Assembly (NCBI RefSeq): GCF_015864945.1
Contig: NZ_JADYWF010000003.1
Span: forward strand, 62,001 to 126,000
DNA from: Salinibacterium sp. NG253
GTDB taxonomy: Bacteria; Actinomycetota; Actinomycetes; Actinomycetales; Microbacteriaceae
DNA length: 64,000 bases
Direction of reading: 5' to 3'
Made by a program: the position numbers and the translations under genes. Positions 1 to 8,364 of the stretch are shown piece by piece. Position 1 is the stretch's first letter, and each line of letters begins with the position of its first letter. The notes under the pieces were generated by a model. That model searched no databases. It was given only the letters and a program-made list of their open reading frames with translations, and was not told the DNA's origin.

Positions 1-718
1 GGCCGCGAATAGCCCACGTTATTTCTGTGCCCGGTTCGCTCTCGCGCAGTTCTGCGAGAGCAAGCAGCGTATTGGCGGCCGAGTGACCCATGCCGATCAC
101 AAGGGTGTGCTTGCCGGCGAAACGCGCACGATCGGTGCCGCGGACGTCGGGGAGGGGGCCGGTGAGCCACTCGTTGCTTTCGGCCTCACCAGTCGCGGGG
201 AGGCCAGAAGCACCGATGGGGTTGCTGTGACCCCACGTTCCCGAGGCGTCGATAATCGCCGACGCGAGGATGTCGTACACGCCATCGGCGGAGTCAACGC
301 GAACCAGCAGCGGGTGGCGCTCGCGGCCAATGGTTTTGGTGGTGTCGATGCCTTGGCGCGACGTACCGATCACGCGGCTGTTGTAGCGGATGAGCGGGGC
401 AAGCTCGGCGGTGGCGGCGAGCGGGAGGAGGTAGTCGTGAACGAGTTCGGCACCGGTGGGTACCGCTTCGGGGTCAGGGGAGACCCAGTCGGTTTTTTCG
501 AGAAGTTCGCGGCCGACGGGGTCGATGGTGTTGCTCCAGGGCGAGAAAAGCGAGACGTGACCCCACTGGCGGATGGCATCTCCGGCACGTTCTCCCGCTT
601 CGAACACGATGGTGTCGATGCCGCGTTTGTTGAGGTTGGCGGCGGCGGCGATCCCGATGGGGCCGGCCCCGATAACCACGACAGGTAGCGGGTTGGAGGG
701 GGAAGGTACGACGGTCAT
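1..718 (-). CDS. FAD/NAD(P)-dependent oxidoreductase (ArsO-like?), C-terminus beyond window
   Basis: Reading leftwards from an ATG at 718 the frame stays open to the window edge, giving at least 239 residues. The N-terminus has a Rossmann FAD motif (VVVIGAGPIG, residues about 13-22). A second dinucleotide motif (LVIGMGHSAANTL) follows near residue 210, the two-motif layout of flavin monooxygenase/thioredoxin-reductase-type flavoproteins. A GAGGAG Shine-Dalgarno lies about 5 nt before the ATG. It is divergent from an ArsR regulator, with a palindrome between them. That pairing is known for the flavoproteins called ArsO in arsenic loci, so a metalloid-linked role is plausible but inferred. The fold is confident; the substrate is not. 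Confidence 0.75.
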   Translation of the reverse strand, partial: MTVVPSPSNPLPVVVIGAGPIGIAAAANLNKRGIDTIVFEAGERAGDAIRQWGHVSLFSPWSNTIDPVGRELLEKTDWVSPDPEAVPTGAELVHDYLLPLAATAELAPLIRYNSRVIGTSRQGIDTTKTIGRERHPLLVRVDSADGVYDILASAIIDASGTWGHSNPIGASGLPATGEAESNEWLTGPLPDVRGTDRARFAGKHTLVIGMGHSAANTLLALAELRESEPGTEITWAIRG

Positions 719-768
719 TGCTCTCCTCGGTGTGTCCGCCAGCAGAACTGCTAGCGCTCGCTCACGAT

Positions 769-784
769 AACAGCAATTACTGTT
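769..784. promoter_or_regulatory. Palindromic ArsR-type operator
   Basis: AACAGCAATTACTGTT reads the same on both strands except for one mismatched pair (arms AACAG and CTGTT around AATT). It sits between the divergent flavoprotein and arsR starts and overlaps the -35 region expected for arsR. Its position and symmetry fit the site bound by the ArsR dimer, which would repress both genes. That role is inferred. Confidence 0.6.
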
Positions 785-802
785 GATAACAAAGAAAACG
801 TG

Positions 803-808
803 TACGAT
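803..808 (+). promoter_or_regulatory. -10 box of arsR (leaderless)
   Basis: TACGAT lies 7 nt before the ATG at 816, with no Shine-Dalgarno between. Transcription starting at or next to the A of the ATG would give a leaderless mRNA, common in actinomycetes. No good -35 is seen at 16-18 nt; a TTGATA at 783-788 is only 14 nt away. Confidence 0.45.
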
Positions 809-815
809 CGTAGCT

Positions 816-1181
816 ATGAGCGAACGCGTCGATCTTCTGACTATTCAGAAGCCCACTTGGTCTGCCTCGGCCGAGCGGGCCCAGAGCCTAGCGCCACTGT
901 TGCGCGCCCTCGGCGATCCCAACCGGCTCCAGCTCGTGCTCCTGCTCACTGAACGTCCTCACACAGTGCGTGAACTCACGGATGCCACGGGCCTGAGCCA
1001 AACATTGGTGAGTCACCACTTGGCGCCCCTGCGCGAGAACGGCCTCGTCACGGTCACGCCGCGCGGTCGTTCCAACGTCTACGAACTGTGCTGCGAAGCA
1101 TTCGCCGAGCCCGTCAAGATGCTCGCATCTGTTGCGACGAGCACCGATGCCGGCGCCAAGGCCTGCTGCGTCGTGTCATAG
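816..1181 (+). CDS. ArsR/SmtB-family transcriptional repressor
   Basis: A 121-residue winged-helix protein. The hallmark ArsR stretch is ALGDPNRLQL (31-40), followed by the recognition helix LSQTLVSHHLAPL (60-72) and the wing around 78-90. Vicinal cysteine pairs C92-C93 and C117-C118 near the C-terminus could bind soft metals or arsenite. Their position resembles the C-terminal site of some arsenic ArsR proteins more than the alpha-3 CVC site. ATG at 816 is preferred over an upstream TTG at 783 because the family N-terminus begins here and a -10 box lies 7 nt upstream. It probably represses itself and the divergent flavoprotein. The inducer is not proven. Confidence 0.88.
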   Translation: MSERVDLLTIQKPTWSASAERAQSLAPLLRALGDPNRLQLVLLLTERPHTVRELTDATGLSQTLVSHHLAPLRENGLVTVTPRGRSNVYELCCEAFAEPVKMLASVATSTDAGAKACCVVS

Positions 1182-1218
1182 CGGCGCGGAGCAATCAGCG
1201 TGCGGGTGAAAATAACAG

Positions 1219-1291
1219 TGCCCCCGGAGGGAATCGAACCCCCGACCTACGGTACCGGAAACCGGCGCTCTATCCCCTGAGCTACGAAGGC
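1219..1291 (-). tRNA. tRNA-Arg (anticodon CCG)
   Basis: The reverse strand folds as a 73-nt cloverleaf. The acceptor pairs GCCTTCG with CGGGGGC (two G-U pairs). The D arm is GCTC/GAGC, the anticodon loop TTCCGGT gives CCG, and the T loop is TTCGATT. Position 73 is A. No CCA is encoded. The first pair of the anticodon stem (27-43) is a C-U mismatch. It decodes CGG. Confidence 0.95.
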
Positions 1292-1378
1292 AAGGGCTCC
1301 ATCTTAGCAAGCAATTGCCACCCACTATTAGCACGCTGTGGGGATGACCAGTTCAGCTTCTCGTGACAGTATCGGAGG

Positions 1379-2173
1379 ATGCTGCGCACTGTGTCGTCCC
1401 ACCAAGAACTCGACCTTCGCGGTCGCACCGAAATGGTCTTCAGTATTGCGGTCTCCGCTTACTGGCCTACGGCATCCGAGTCCATCGACTTTGTGTTGGA
1501 TGGTGAGCCCCAGCAGCCAACAGAGTTGGTCGATGCGCGCGGAACCCGTCTGCATTCGCTCGTCGCGGGGCCGGGGCGGCTTGTGGTGGATTACGCCGCC
1601 ACCGTTGAGGAAACCCCCGAACCTGCACCGGTCAACGACATCGATCTGATCGAGTATTTGCGACCGAGTCGCTATTGCGAGTCCGATGTTCTGCTTCCGA
1701 GCGCTCGTTCGTTGTTCCCGAGCCAGACCGGTCACGAGTTGCTTCAGGCAGTGCGTGATTGGGTCGGCGCGAATATGCGGTACACGCCAGGCATCTCTTT
1801 GGCGACCGATGGGGCAGCCCATTCGATGTTGGCGCGCCAGGGTGTTTGCCGCGACTACGCGCACCTCACGATTTCGATGCTGCGTGCCAAAGATGTGCCG
1901 GCGCGGTATACCTCGGTGTACGCGCCCGGGCTAAGCCCCATGGACTTCCATGCCGTCGCCGAGGCGTATGTCGACGGCGCGTGGTGGATCGTTGATTCCA
2001 CCGGGCTTGCTCCGCGTCAGTCTCTTGTGCGCATCGCTACGGGCCGGGATGCAGCCGATACGGCCTTCCTCACCAACCACTGGGCTGACCTGTTCTTGCA
2101 GAATCTTTCGATCACGGTGACGGCAGATACGCTGCCCTCCGACGATCATCGGTCGCCGGTGCAGCTTCCCTAA
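1379..2173 (+). CDS. Transglutaminase-like cysteine peptidase-fold protein (intact triad)
   Basis: 264 residues, with no signal peptide or membrane segment visible, so probably cytoplasmic. The first ~110 residues resemble the beta-rich N-terminal domain of bacterial transglutaminase-like proteins. The core follows with a full Cys-His-Asp triad: C157 in GVCRDYA, H191 in DFHAVAEAY and D206 in VDSTGLAPR. Such proteins act as amidases, peptidases or cross-linkers; the substrate is unknown. The ATG at 1379 has CAGTAT 6 nt upstream, a possible leaderless start. The gene is convergent with the lipoprotein at 2244-2864. It is a useful contrast to the degenerate copy at 42266-44557. Confidence 0.85.
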   Translation: MLRTVSSHQELDLRGRTEMVFSIAVSAYWPTASESIDFVLDGEPQQPTELVDARGTRLHSLVAGPGRLVVDYAATVEETPEPAPVNDIDLIEYLRPSRYCESDVLLPSARSLFPSQTGHELLQAVRDWVGANMRYTPGISLATDGAAHSMLARQGVCRDYAHLTISMLRAKDVPARYTSVYAPGLSPMDFHAVAEAYVDGAWWIVDSTGLAPRQSLVRIATGRDAADTAFLTNHWADLFLQNLSITVTADTLPSDDHRSPVQLP

Positions 2174-2209
2174 CTGGCCGTGCCTTTTGGCTGCAGCAAC
2201 TGCCTGCGT

Positions 2210-2231
2210 CGCCGCCGAGCGCTGTGCGGCG
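2210..2231. terminator. Possible bidirectional hairpin between convergent genes
   Basis: CGCCGC and GCGGCG form a 6-bp G/C stem around a 10-nt loop that itself contains AGCGCT. It lies between the stop of the transglutaminase gene and the end of the convergent lipoprotein gene. There is no T-run, as is common in this phylum, so the call is weak. Confidence 0.3.
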
Positions 2232-2243
2232 AACCGGCGGGTG

Positions 2244-2864
2244 TTACTTCAGTGCGGCAGTGACATCCGCAACCAGAGCGGTCGCATTGCTGGCGCGCGA
2301 GAACAGCGGCGAGCTGATGGTCACCCAATACGGGCCTGTGAAGACTTGAGCTGTTCCTGTGCCGCCTTGGGATGAAAAGTAGCCAGCGTAGCTATCGGTG
2401 CTCGCGCCTGCGTTTGCCTTGAGCGTACTGATCGCGCTGGGGGCTGGTTGCGCGACTGAGACATCGATTGTGGTTCCGCTGGTTCCGTTCTCCCAGCGGC
2501 AGGCTGTGCCCTGCAAATCAACTGCCGCTGCTGCGGTTGACCCGGCGGCGGGAGTGAAGTTGTTCAGCAACACATAGTTGGGGTTGAAGTCGTACATTTC
2601 CTGAGGCGTGATGAGCGCTGAGCAGGCAATGTCTACAGGGGTGGCTTCAGGAGCGGGTGCCGAAGTTGGTTCAGCCGGGTTCGTTGGGGCGCTTGTGGAG
2701 TCTGAGCCACTCGTCGATGTAGCGGTTGGCGTTGCGGCGCTCGACGGCACGGTACTAGTGGGGGAGGCGCTCGGCACTGATTCGGTCGGAACACATGCGC
2801 TCAAGAGAAGAACGGATGCGCTCAGTGCGATCACTGCAGGAATAGTGCGAAGTCGAGAAGCCAT
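2244..2864 (-). CDS. Secreted lipoprotein, DUF3558-like
   Basis: 206 residues starting with a lipoprotein signal peptide; lipobox LSAC, lipidated Cys at residue 24. A Ser/Thr/Pro-rich linker (about 25-75) leads to a compact domain with two cysteines (IACSALI and TACRWENG) like the Cys pair of actinobacterial DUF3558 lipoproteins. It should sit on the outer face of the membrane; function unknown. The frame stays open upstream into argS, but the signal peptide, the -10 box 6 nt upstream and the divergent argS all favour the start at 2864. Confidence 0.75.
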   Translation of the reverse strand: MASRLRTIPAVIALSASVLLLSACVPTESVPSASPTSTVPSSAATPTATSTSGSDSTSAPTNPAEPTSAPAPEATPVDIACSALITPQEMYDFNPNYVLLNNFTPAAGSTAAAAVDLQGTACRWENGTSGTTIDVSVAQPAPSAISTLKANAGASTDSYAGYFSSQGGTGTAQVFTGPYWVTISSPLFSRASNATALVADVTAALK

Positions 2865-2870
2865 AGTTCC

Positions 2871-2876
2871 ATTCTG
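2871..2876 (-). promoter_or_regulatory. -10 box of the lipoprotein gene (leaderless)
   Basis: On the reverse strand CAGAAT is followed by 6 nt and the ATG at 2864. The spacing matches the other leaderless starts in the window, although the first base is C, not T. Confidence 0.4.
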
Positions 2877-2951
2877 CTGACCCGCAGCGCTGACGAAGTG
2901 CAGTGACCCGGCATTGTCGCGAACTGCGCCAGATCCGCAGTCGTCACCCAG

Positions 2952-2957
2952 TACTCT
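2952..2957 (+). promoter_or_regulatory. -10 box of argS (leaderless)
   Basis: TACTCT is followed by exactly 6 nt and the GTG at 2964. The AGAGG just before the GTG is too close to act as a normal Shine-Dalgarno, so a leaderless transcript is the simplest reading. Confidence 0.5.
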
Positions 2958-2963
2958 TAAGAG

Positions 2964-4625
2964 GTGAATCCTGCTGACCTTTCTGCCACCTTGCTCTCTG
3001 TCGTCTCTCGCATTGCGGCTGACCGCGGCACGCCCGATTTGGGGCTGACGGTGAACGATCTGGTGCTGGAGCGTCCGCGCAACCGCGATCATGGCGACTG
3101 GGCATCCAATATCGCTATGAAGCTGGCGAAGCCGTTGGGGGCGAACCCTCGTGAACTTGCGACAGAAATCGCTGAGCAGGCGCGCGCTATTGACGGAATT
3201 GCTTCGGTGGATGTTGCAGGCCCCGGCTTCATCAACATCACCCTGGATGCCGCTGCCGCTGGTGCGCTCGCGAAGACAATCGTTGAGCAGGGCGAGGCCT
3301 ACGGTCGCAATGATTCCCTCGCGGGTCAGACCATCAACTTGGAGTTCGTTTCGGCCAACCCCACGGGTCCGCTGCACATCGGCCACACGCGGTGGGCGGC
3401 TCTCGGGGATTCGCTTGCCCGCATCCTGAAAGCTGCCGGTGCTGAGCTGGTGAGCGAGTTCTACATCAATGACGCCGGAAACCAGATGGACAACTTTGGG
3501 GCGTCAATTCTGGCGTCGGCGAAGGGTGAGCCCACTCCGGAGAACGGCTACCCGGGCGCTTACGTTGCCGAGCTCGCTCAGCGTGTGCTTGCCTCGAACC
3601 CTGAAATTCTCGAACTAGACCACGACGAGGCGATCGCTGTTGCGCGCGAGCGGGGCTATGAGCTTCAGCTCGGCGAAATCAAGAAGTCGCTCGCCGCGTT
3701 CAACGTGCACTTCGACGTCTGGTTTAGTGAGCGCGAACTTCATGCTGTCAACGCCGACGGCAAGAGTGCGATCGATGCTGCCGTCGAGCGTTTGCGTGCC
3801 CAGGGCCATGTCGCCGACATCGACGATGCCGTGTGGGTCAAGACCACCGACTTCGGCGATGACAAGGACCGCGTCATCAAGCGCGGCAACGGCATTTATA
3901 CCTATTTTGCAGCCGATGCGGCCTACTACTTGAGTAAGGGCGACCGTGGCTTCGCCCACAAGATCTACTTGCTCGGTGCCGACCACCACGGTTACGTTCA
4001 CCGTCTCAAGGCGCTCGCCGGAGCTGCTGGTGACGACCCCGAAAAAGATATCGAGGTGCTCATCGGGCAACTCGTGAGCATCAATGGTGCTCGCCTGTCG
4101 AAGCGTGCGGGCAACATCATCGAGCTCGATGACCTGCGTGAATGGCTCGGAACAGATGCGCTGCGCTACTCGCTCGGTCGCTACCCCTCCGATTCGCCGC
4201 TCAGCCTCGACCCCGAGATTCTGCAAAAGCGCACGAACGACAACCCGGTCTTCTACGTTCAGTACGCTCACGCGCGCACTCACAGCGTTGCTCGCAACGC
4301 GGGGGAGTCGGGAGTGGATCGCAGCGTGTTCGATGCTTCGCTTCTCACGAACGAATCTGAGAGCATCCTGCTTGGCGTGCTTGCTGAGTTCCCGCGTATC
4401 GTCGCTCAGGCGGCGGAGTTGCGCGAACCACACCGCATCGCGCGCTTCGCGGAAGAGCTCGCGGGCAGCTATCACCGGTGGTACGACCAGTGCCGGGTCA
4501 CTCCCTTGAACGATGAAGAGGTCACCGACGTTCACCGCACCCGACTCTGGGTCAACGACGCTGTCGGTCAGGTACTGCGCAACAGCCTCTGGATGCTCGG
4601 GGTCAGTGCACCCGAGCGGATGTAG
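2964..4625 (+). CDS. argS: Arginine-tRNA ligase
   Basis: 553-residue class I aminoacyl-tRNA synthetase that charges tRNA-Arg. The N-terminal Add-1 domain covers about 1-100. The HIGH motif is at 138-141 (GPLHIGHTRWAAL), and the KMSKS-equivalent is the GARLSKRAGN stretch near 375. The C-terminal DALR anticodon-binding domain closes the protein. Length is typical. GTG start. It is the first gene of the argS-lysA-hom-thrB-rho block conserved in actinobacteria, followed after 5 nt by an LmeA-like gene. The window also carries the cognate tRNA-Arg(CCG) 1.7 kb upstream. Confidence 0.97.
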   Translation: MNPADLSATLLSVVSRIAADRGTPDLGLTVNDLVLERPRNRDHGDWASNIAMKLAKPLGANPRELATEIAEQARAIDGIASVDVAGPGFINITLDAAAAGALAKTIVEQGEAYGRNDSLAGQTINLEFVSANPTGPLHIGHTRWAALGDSLARILKAAGAELVSEFYINDAGNQMDNFGASILASAKGEPTPENGYPGAYVAELAQRVLASNPEILELDHDEAIAVARERGYELQLGEIKKSLAAFNVHFDVWFSERELHAVNADGKSAIDAAVERLRAQGHVADIDDAVWVKTTDFGDDKDRVIKRGNGIYTYFAADAAYYLSKGDRGFAHKIYLLGADHHGYVHRLKALAGAAGDDPEKDIEVLIGQLVSINGARLSKRAGNIIELDDLREWLGTDALRYSLGRYPSDSPLSLDPEILQKRTNDNPVFYVQYAHARTHSVARNAGESGVDRSVFDASLLTNESESILLGVLAEFPRIVAQAAELREPHRIARFAEELAGSYHRWYDQCRVTPLNDEEVTDVHRTRLWVNDAVGQVLRNSLWMLGVSAPERM

Positions 4626-4630
4626 CCTTC

Positions 4631-5539
4631 GTGACTTCAGACGAACGGCCCAGTCACGACGAAGAGCTTGCCGGCTCCGAGGATGGCACGGCGCCGACGC
4701 TCGATTTGGGCGTTCAGTCCACCGTCGAGTTGCGCCTCGCTGAGACGGCTGCGCCCGCAGCGAAACCCTGGCGGCGACGCCGTCGTTGGATCTGGTGGGT
4801 CGTTCTTGCGGTCGTGGCGATCATCCTGATCACGGGCGTCATTCTCGTGGAAACAATCGGTCGTACTTTCGCGACGAATCTGGTGCGGGATGAGATTGCC
4901 TCGTCGCTCAACCTCGAAACGACCGAGGGTGTTGCTGTTGATCTCGGCTCCGGTTCGCTCATCGTACAAGCTCTCACGGGCGGCCTCGATGTCGTCACGA
5001 TCGACGTCGATAGCTTCGAAGTGAACGGCCTTGAGTCTTCCGTCAGTGTTGTGGCGACAGGCGTCCCGATAATGACGTCACAGCCTGTCGGCACTCTCTC
5101 GATGGATGTCTCTATTGCGGGCAGCGAAGTGTCCAAGCTTGCGACAACGTTGAGCGGCACCGGGCTCGATTCGATCGAACTCGAAGGCAGCGCCATCCGA
5201 GTGTCGACTGTCTTCACGCTCTTGTTCTTTGAGATCCCGGTCGCCCTTGATTTGGTGCCGGTTGCTGCCGGAGACGCCGTTGCGTTTGAGCCGGAGTCGG
5301 TCATTCTCGGCGATCAACAGATCTCAGTTGCTGACCTGCGCGAGAACCCGCTCGTCTCGGGGCTGGCTGGCAGCCTATTGAGCTCTCAAGAGTTCTGTGT
5401 CGCGTCATCATTACCGACCGCCTTGACGATCGATGCGGTTGCGGTGGCGAACGACAACCTCGTCATCCAACTCAGTGCTGACGGCATTGCGCTCGACGAT
5501 GCGGCCTGGCAACAATACGGCACGTGTCCAGCGCCGTAG
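4631..5539 (+). CDS. LmeA-like (DUF2993) phospholipid-binding membrane protein
   Basis: 302 residues: acidic cytoplasmic N-terminus, an Arg-rich stretch (RRRRRW), one membrane helix (about 52-72), then an extracytoplasmic region rich in beta strands. The sequence GRTFATNLVRDEIASSL just after the helix and the repeated G-L-D-x-V-x-I pattern are typical of DUF2993 proteins, which bind lipids in mycobacteria (LmeA). GTG start 5 nt after argS, so probably co-transcribed. The link to arginyl-tRNA synthesis is positional only. Confidence 0.72.
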   Translation: MTSDERPSHDEELAGSEDGTAPTLDLGVQSTVELRLAETAAPAAKPWRRRRRWIWWVVLAVVAIILITGVILVETIGRTFATNLVRDEIASSLNLETTEGVAVDLGSGSLIVQALTGGLDVVTIDVDSFEVNGLESSVSVVATGVPIMTSQPVGTLSMDVSIAGSEVSKLATTLSGTGLDSIELEGSAIRVSTVFTLLFFEIPVALDLVPVAAGDAVAFEPESVILGDQQISVADLRENPLVSGLAGSLLSSQEFCVASSLPTALTIDAVAVANDNLVIQLSADGIALDDAAWQQYGTCPAP

Positions 5540-5544
5540 CTCGA

Positions 5545-5574
5545 TTCAGCGCTAGCCGCGCCAGCCGTTAGAGT
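5545..5574 (+). promoter_or_regulatory. Candidate lysA promoter
   Basis: TTCAGC (5545-5550) and TAGAGT (5569-5574) are 18 nt apart in the 105-nt gap before lysA. A start near 5582 would leave a leader of about 60 nt, with GAGGTG about 8 nt before the GTG of lysA as its ribosome site. Confidence 0.35.
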
Positions 5575-5644
5575 GGTCAGCATCCCCAACGCCTGTGCGG
5601 ACACAATCCGCCGTTTTCCGTCTACATCTCTGTGAGGTGCGACT

Positions 5645-7048
5645 GTGTTCGCGAACCCGCTGGCGCCCGAGTGGCTTGAAACTCCCGCCGAAGCAAATTC
5701 TTTGCCATCGACCGTCTGGTCACGCACGTCAGCGCGCGCCGAGAACGGTGAACTGACGATTGCGGGGGTCACAGCGAGCGAGCTCGTTTCTGCCTTCGGC
5801 ACTCCGGTCTACGTTGTGGACGAAGCGGATGCCATTGCTCGTGCCACCGAAATCAAGGCGGCGTTCGATTCCGAGTTCGCTCGCATCGGCTCCGGAGTCA
5901 AGGTGTACTACGCGGGCAAGGCGTTCCTCTGCACGGAGGTCGTTCGGTGGATGACGGCCGCTGGCCTGAACATCGATGTCGCCTCGGCTGGCGAGATGGC
6001 GGTTGCGCTCGCGGCTGGCACGGATGCGTCGCGTTTGGGTTTCCACGGCAACAATAAGAGTCTTTCCGAGATCGACCGTGCCGTGCGCGCGGGCATCGGC
6101 CCCATCGTTATCGACAGCGTCGTCGAAATCGGTCGGGTTGCTGAAGCCGCCACACGGCACGGTCGAACCCAGCGGGTGCGCTTGCGCATCAATAGCGGGG
6201 TTCACGCATCAACCCACGAGTACTTGGCGACGGCGCGGGAGGACCAGAAGTTTGGTGTCCCGCTTGCGGAGGCTGAAACTCTCGTGGCGCAGATCCGCTC
6301 GCATCCTTCGTTGGATTTCGTGGGCATCCATTCGCATATTGGTTCGCAGATTTTTGACACCGCGGGCTTCGCTGAGGCGGCACGTCGTTTGCTTGAGTTG
6401 CATGCACGTTTGTCGGTGGTTGCTCCGGTGCCCGAGCTTAATTTGGGTGGCGGTTTTGGCATCGCGTATACCTCGGTTGATCAGGCGTTGCCGGTTGCTG
6501 AGCTTGCCGCGTCGCTGGCTACCATCGTTGAGGCCGAGTGCGCGCGGCTCGAGATTCCGGTACCAATCATTGCGATTGAGCCCGGCCGGTCGATCATTGG
6601 CCCGTCGACAACCACGCTCTACACGGTCGGCACGATCAAGGATGTGCTCGTTGATGGTGTCGCCGTGCGCAAGTACGTCAGCGTTGATGGCGGCATGAGC
6701 GACAACATTCGCCCCGCTCTGTATGAGGCCGACTATTCGGCACGCATCGCGAATCGGATTTCGGATGCCGCCCCTGAGCTTGCACGCATTGTGGGCAAGC
6801 ACTGCGAGGCGGGCGACATCGTCGTGCGCGCCGAGTACTTGCCTGGTGACGTCGAGATTGACGACGTGATCGCCGTGCCTGCCACTGGTGCCTACGGTTG
6901 GGCGATGTCCAACAACTACAACTATCTTGCGCGCCCGCCCGTCGTTGCGGTGCGCGATGGCCACGCCCGCATCATTGTGCGCGGCGAAACCGAAGACGAC
7001 CTACTCAGCCGCGACGCGGGAATTACACCATCGGGAGACTCTGAATGA
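5645..7048 (+). CDS. lysA: Diaminopimelate decarboxylase
   Basis: 467-residue fold-III PLP enzyme that converts meso-diaminopimelate to L-lysine, the last step of lysine synthesis. The PLP lysine is K92 in VYYAGKAF. Further family motifs are HSHIGSQIF (about 228), the glycine loop GGGFGIAY, EPGRSI, and C-terminal CEAGDIV and GAYGWAMSNNYN, which complete the active site at the dimer interface. The ~35-residue N-terminal lead is ordinary for actinobacterial LysA. GTG start with GAGGTG upstream. It overlaps hom by 4 nt, so lysine and homoserine-branch enzymes are translationally coupled. Confidence 0.96.
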   Translation: MFANPLAPEWLETPAEANSLPSTVWSRTSARAENGELTIAGVTASELVSAFGTPVYVVDEADAIARATEIKAAFDSEFARIGSGVKVYYAGKAFLCTEVVRWMTAAGLNIDVASAGEMAVALAAGTDASRLGFHGNNKSLSEIDRAVRAGIGPIVIDSVVEIGRVAEAATRHGRTQRVRLRINSGVHASTHEYLATAREDQKFGVPLAEAETLVAQIRSHPSLDFVGIHSHIGSQIFDTAGFAEAARRLLELHARLSVVAPVPELNLGGGFGIAYTSVDQALPVAELAASLATIVEAECARLEIPVPIIAIEPGRSIIGPSTTTLYTVGTIKDVLVDGVAVRKYVSVDGGMSDNIRPALYEADYSARIANRISDAAPELARIVGKHCEAGDIVVRAEYLPGDVEIDDVIAVPATGAYGWAMSNNYNYLARPPVVAVRDGHARIIVRGETEDDLLSRDAGITPSGDSE

Positions 7049-8361
7049 TCGAATACCGCAACCTTCGCGTCGCAGTTTTGGGCGGAGGGAGTGTCGGATC
7101 GCAGGTCACCGCACTGTTGCTTGAACACGCTGACGAACTCGCCGCCCGTGCCGGAGCCGGACTTGAAGTCGTCGGCGTTGCCGTGCGCGACCTCGATGCT
7201 CCTCGCGACACCAACATCCCCCAAGAACTCCTGACGACCGATGCAGAGTCGCTCATCGTCGGAGCCGACATCGTCATCGAACTCATTGGTGGCCTCGAGC
7301 CCGCTCGCACCTGGATTCTCAAGGCTCTGCATTCAGGCGCTGACGTCATCACCGCCAACAAGGCTCTGCTGGCTCACCACGGCGCTGAACTCTTCGAAGA
7401 GGCAGCCCAAGTCGGCGCGCAGCTCTACTACGAAGCTGCTGTTGCTGGCGCGATCCCCATCATTCGCCCGTTGCGCGACAGCCTCGCTGGCGACCGCGTC
7501 AAGCGCATCCTCGGCATCGTCAACGGCACCACGAACTACATTCTTGACCGCATGGATGCCACGGGCGACAGTTTCGACGATGCCCTCGCCGAGGCGACTC
7601 GCCTCGGGTATGCCGAAGCTGACCCCACCGCAGACATCGAAGGCTATGACGCCGCCCAGAAGGCATCCCTGCTCTCGAGCCTCGCGTTCCACACTCGCGT
7701 TCCGCTGGAATCGGTCCACCGTGAGGGAATCACGGGCGTCACCGCCGAGCAGGTTATTGCGGCCCGCAAGGCTGGCTATGTCGTCAAGCTACTCGCCATT
7801 TGCGAACGCATCCTCAACGCTGACGGCACCACCGCTGGAGTCAGCTCTCGCGTGCATCCCGCACTCGTTCCGCTGACTCACCCGCTCGCTGCGGTGCACG
7901 GCGCGAACAACGCTGTGTTTGTTGAGGCCGAAGCCGCAGGCAGCCTCATGTTCTATGGCGCTGGTGCTGGCGGAATCGAAACAGCATCCGCTGTTCTCGG
8001 TGATGTCGTATCCGCTGCTCGCCGCCATGTCATTGGTGGTCCTGGCGTTGCAGAGTCGACGCACGCTAACCTGCCCATCTTGCCGATCTCTCGCGTTACG
8101 ACGCGCTACCAGATCACCTTGACGGTCGTTGATGAGCCTGGTGTGCTCGCCAAGATCGCTGCCGTCTTTAGCGATAATGGCGTCTCTGTTGAGGCGGTCA
8201 GTCAGACCGTTGGCGCGGTAACTGAGGGCGTGCCGAGCGCTACCCTTATTACGGTCACGCACGAAGCGACCGATGAATCGCTAGCCGCCACGGTGGCAGC
8301 ACTGACCGAGAACTCGGTGGTGCGCGATGTTGTGTCCGTTTTGAGAGTCGAAGGACTGTAG
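7045..8361 (+). CDS. hom: Homoserine dehydrogenase
   Basis: 438 residues; reduces aspartate semialdehyde to homoserine for threonine and methionine. NAD(P)-binding GGGSVGSQV lies near residues 12-20. The catalytic domain includes GIVNGTTNYIL and DIEGYDAAQKASLL. A C-terminal ACT domain (from about 353, RYQITLTVVDEPGVLAKIAAVF) normally gives allosteric control, by threonine in relatives. Not fused to aspartokinase. Its ATG overlaps the lysA stop (ATGA). Downstream, where M. tuberculosis has thrC, only a 30-codon frame separates it from thrB. Confidence 0.96.
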   Translation: MIEYRNLRVAVLGGGSVGSQVTALLLEHADELAARAGAGLEVVGVAVRDLDAPRDTNIPQELLTTDAESLIVGADIVIELIGGLEPARTWILKALHSGADVITANKALLAHHGAELFEEAAQVGAQLYYEAAVAGAIPIIRPLRDSLAGDRVKRILGIVNGTTNYILDRMDATGDSFDDALAEATRLGYAEADPTADIEGYDAAQKASLLSSLAFHTRVPLESVHREGITGVTAEQVIAARKAGYVVKLLAICERILNADGTTAGVSSRVHPALVPLTHPLAAVHGANNAVFVEAEAAGSLMFYGAGAGGIETASAVLGDVVSAARRHVIGGPGVAESTHANLPILPISRVTTRYQITLTVVDEPGVLAKIAAVFSDNGVSVEAVSQTVGAVTEGVPSATLITVTHEATDESLAATVAALTENSVVRDVVSVLRVEGL

Positions 8362-8364
8362 CCA

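Noticed and set aside
83-688. Forward-strand open frame opposite the flavoprotein
   Set aside because: The reverse strand carries Rossmann motifs and a start with ribosome site. The forward frame is Gly/Val-rich shadow sequence.
783-815. Earlier TTG start for arsR
   Set aside because: It lies within the operator/promoter region. ATG at 816 fits the family N-terminus and the -10 spacing.
2865-3386. Upstream extension of the lipoprotein frame into argS
   Set aside because: It would put the signal peptide in the middle of the protein and overlap argS by 420 nt. The lipoprotein signal begins at 2864.
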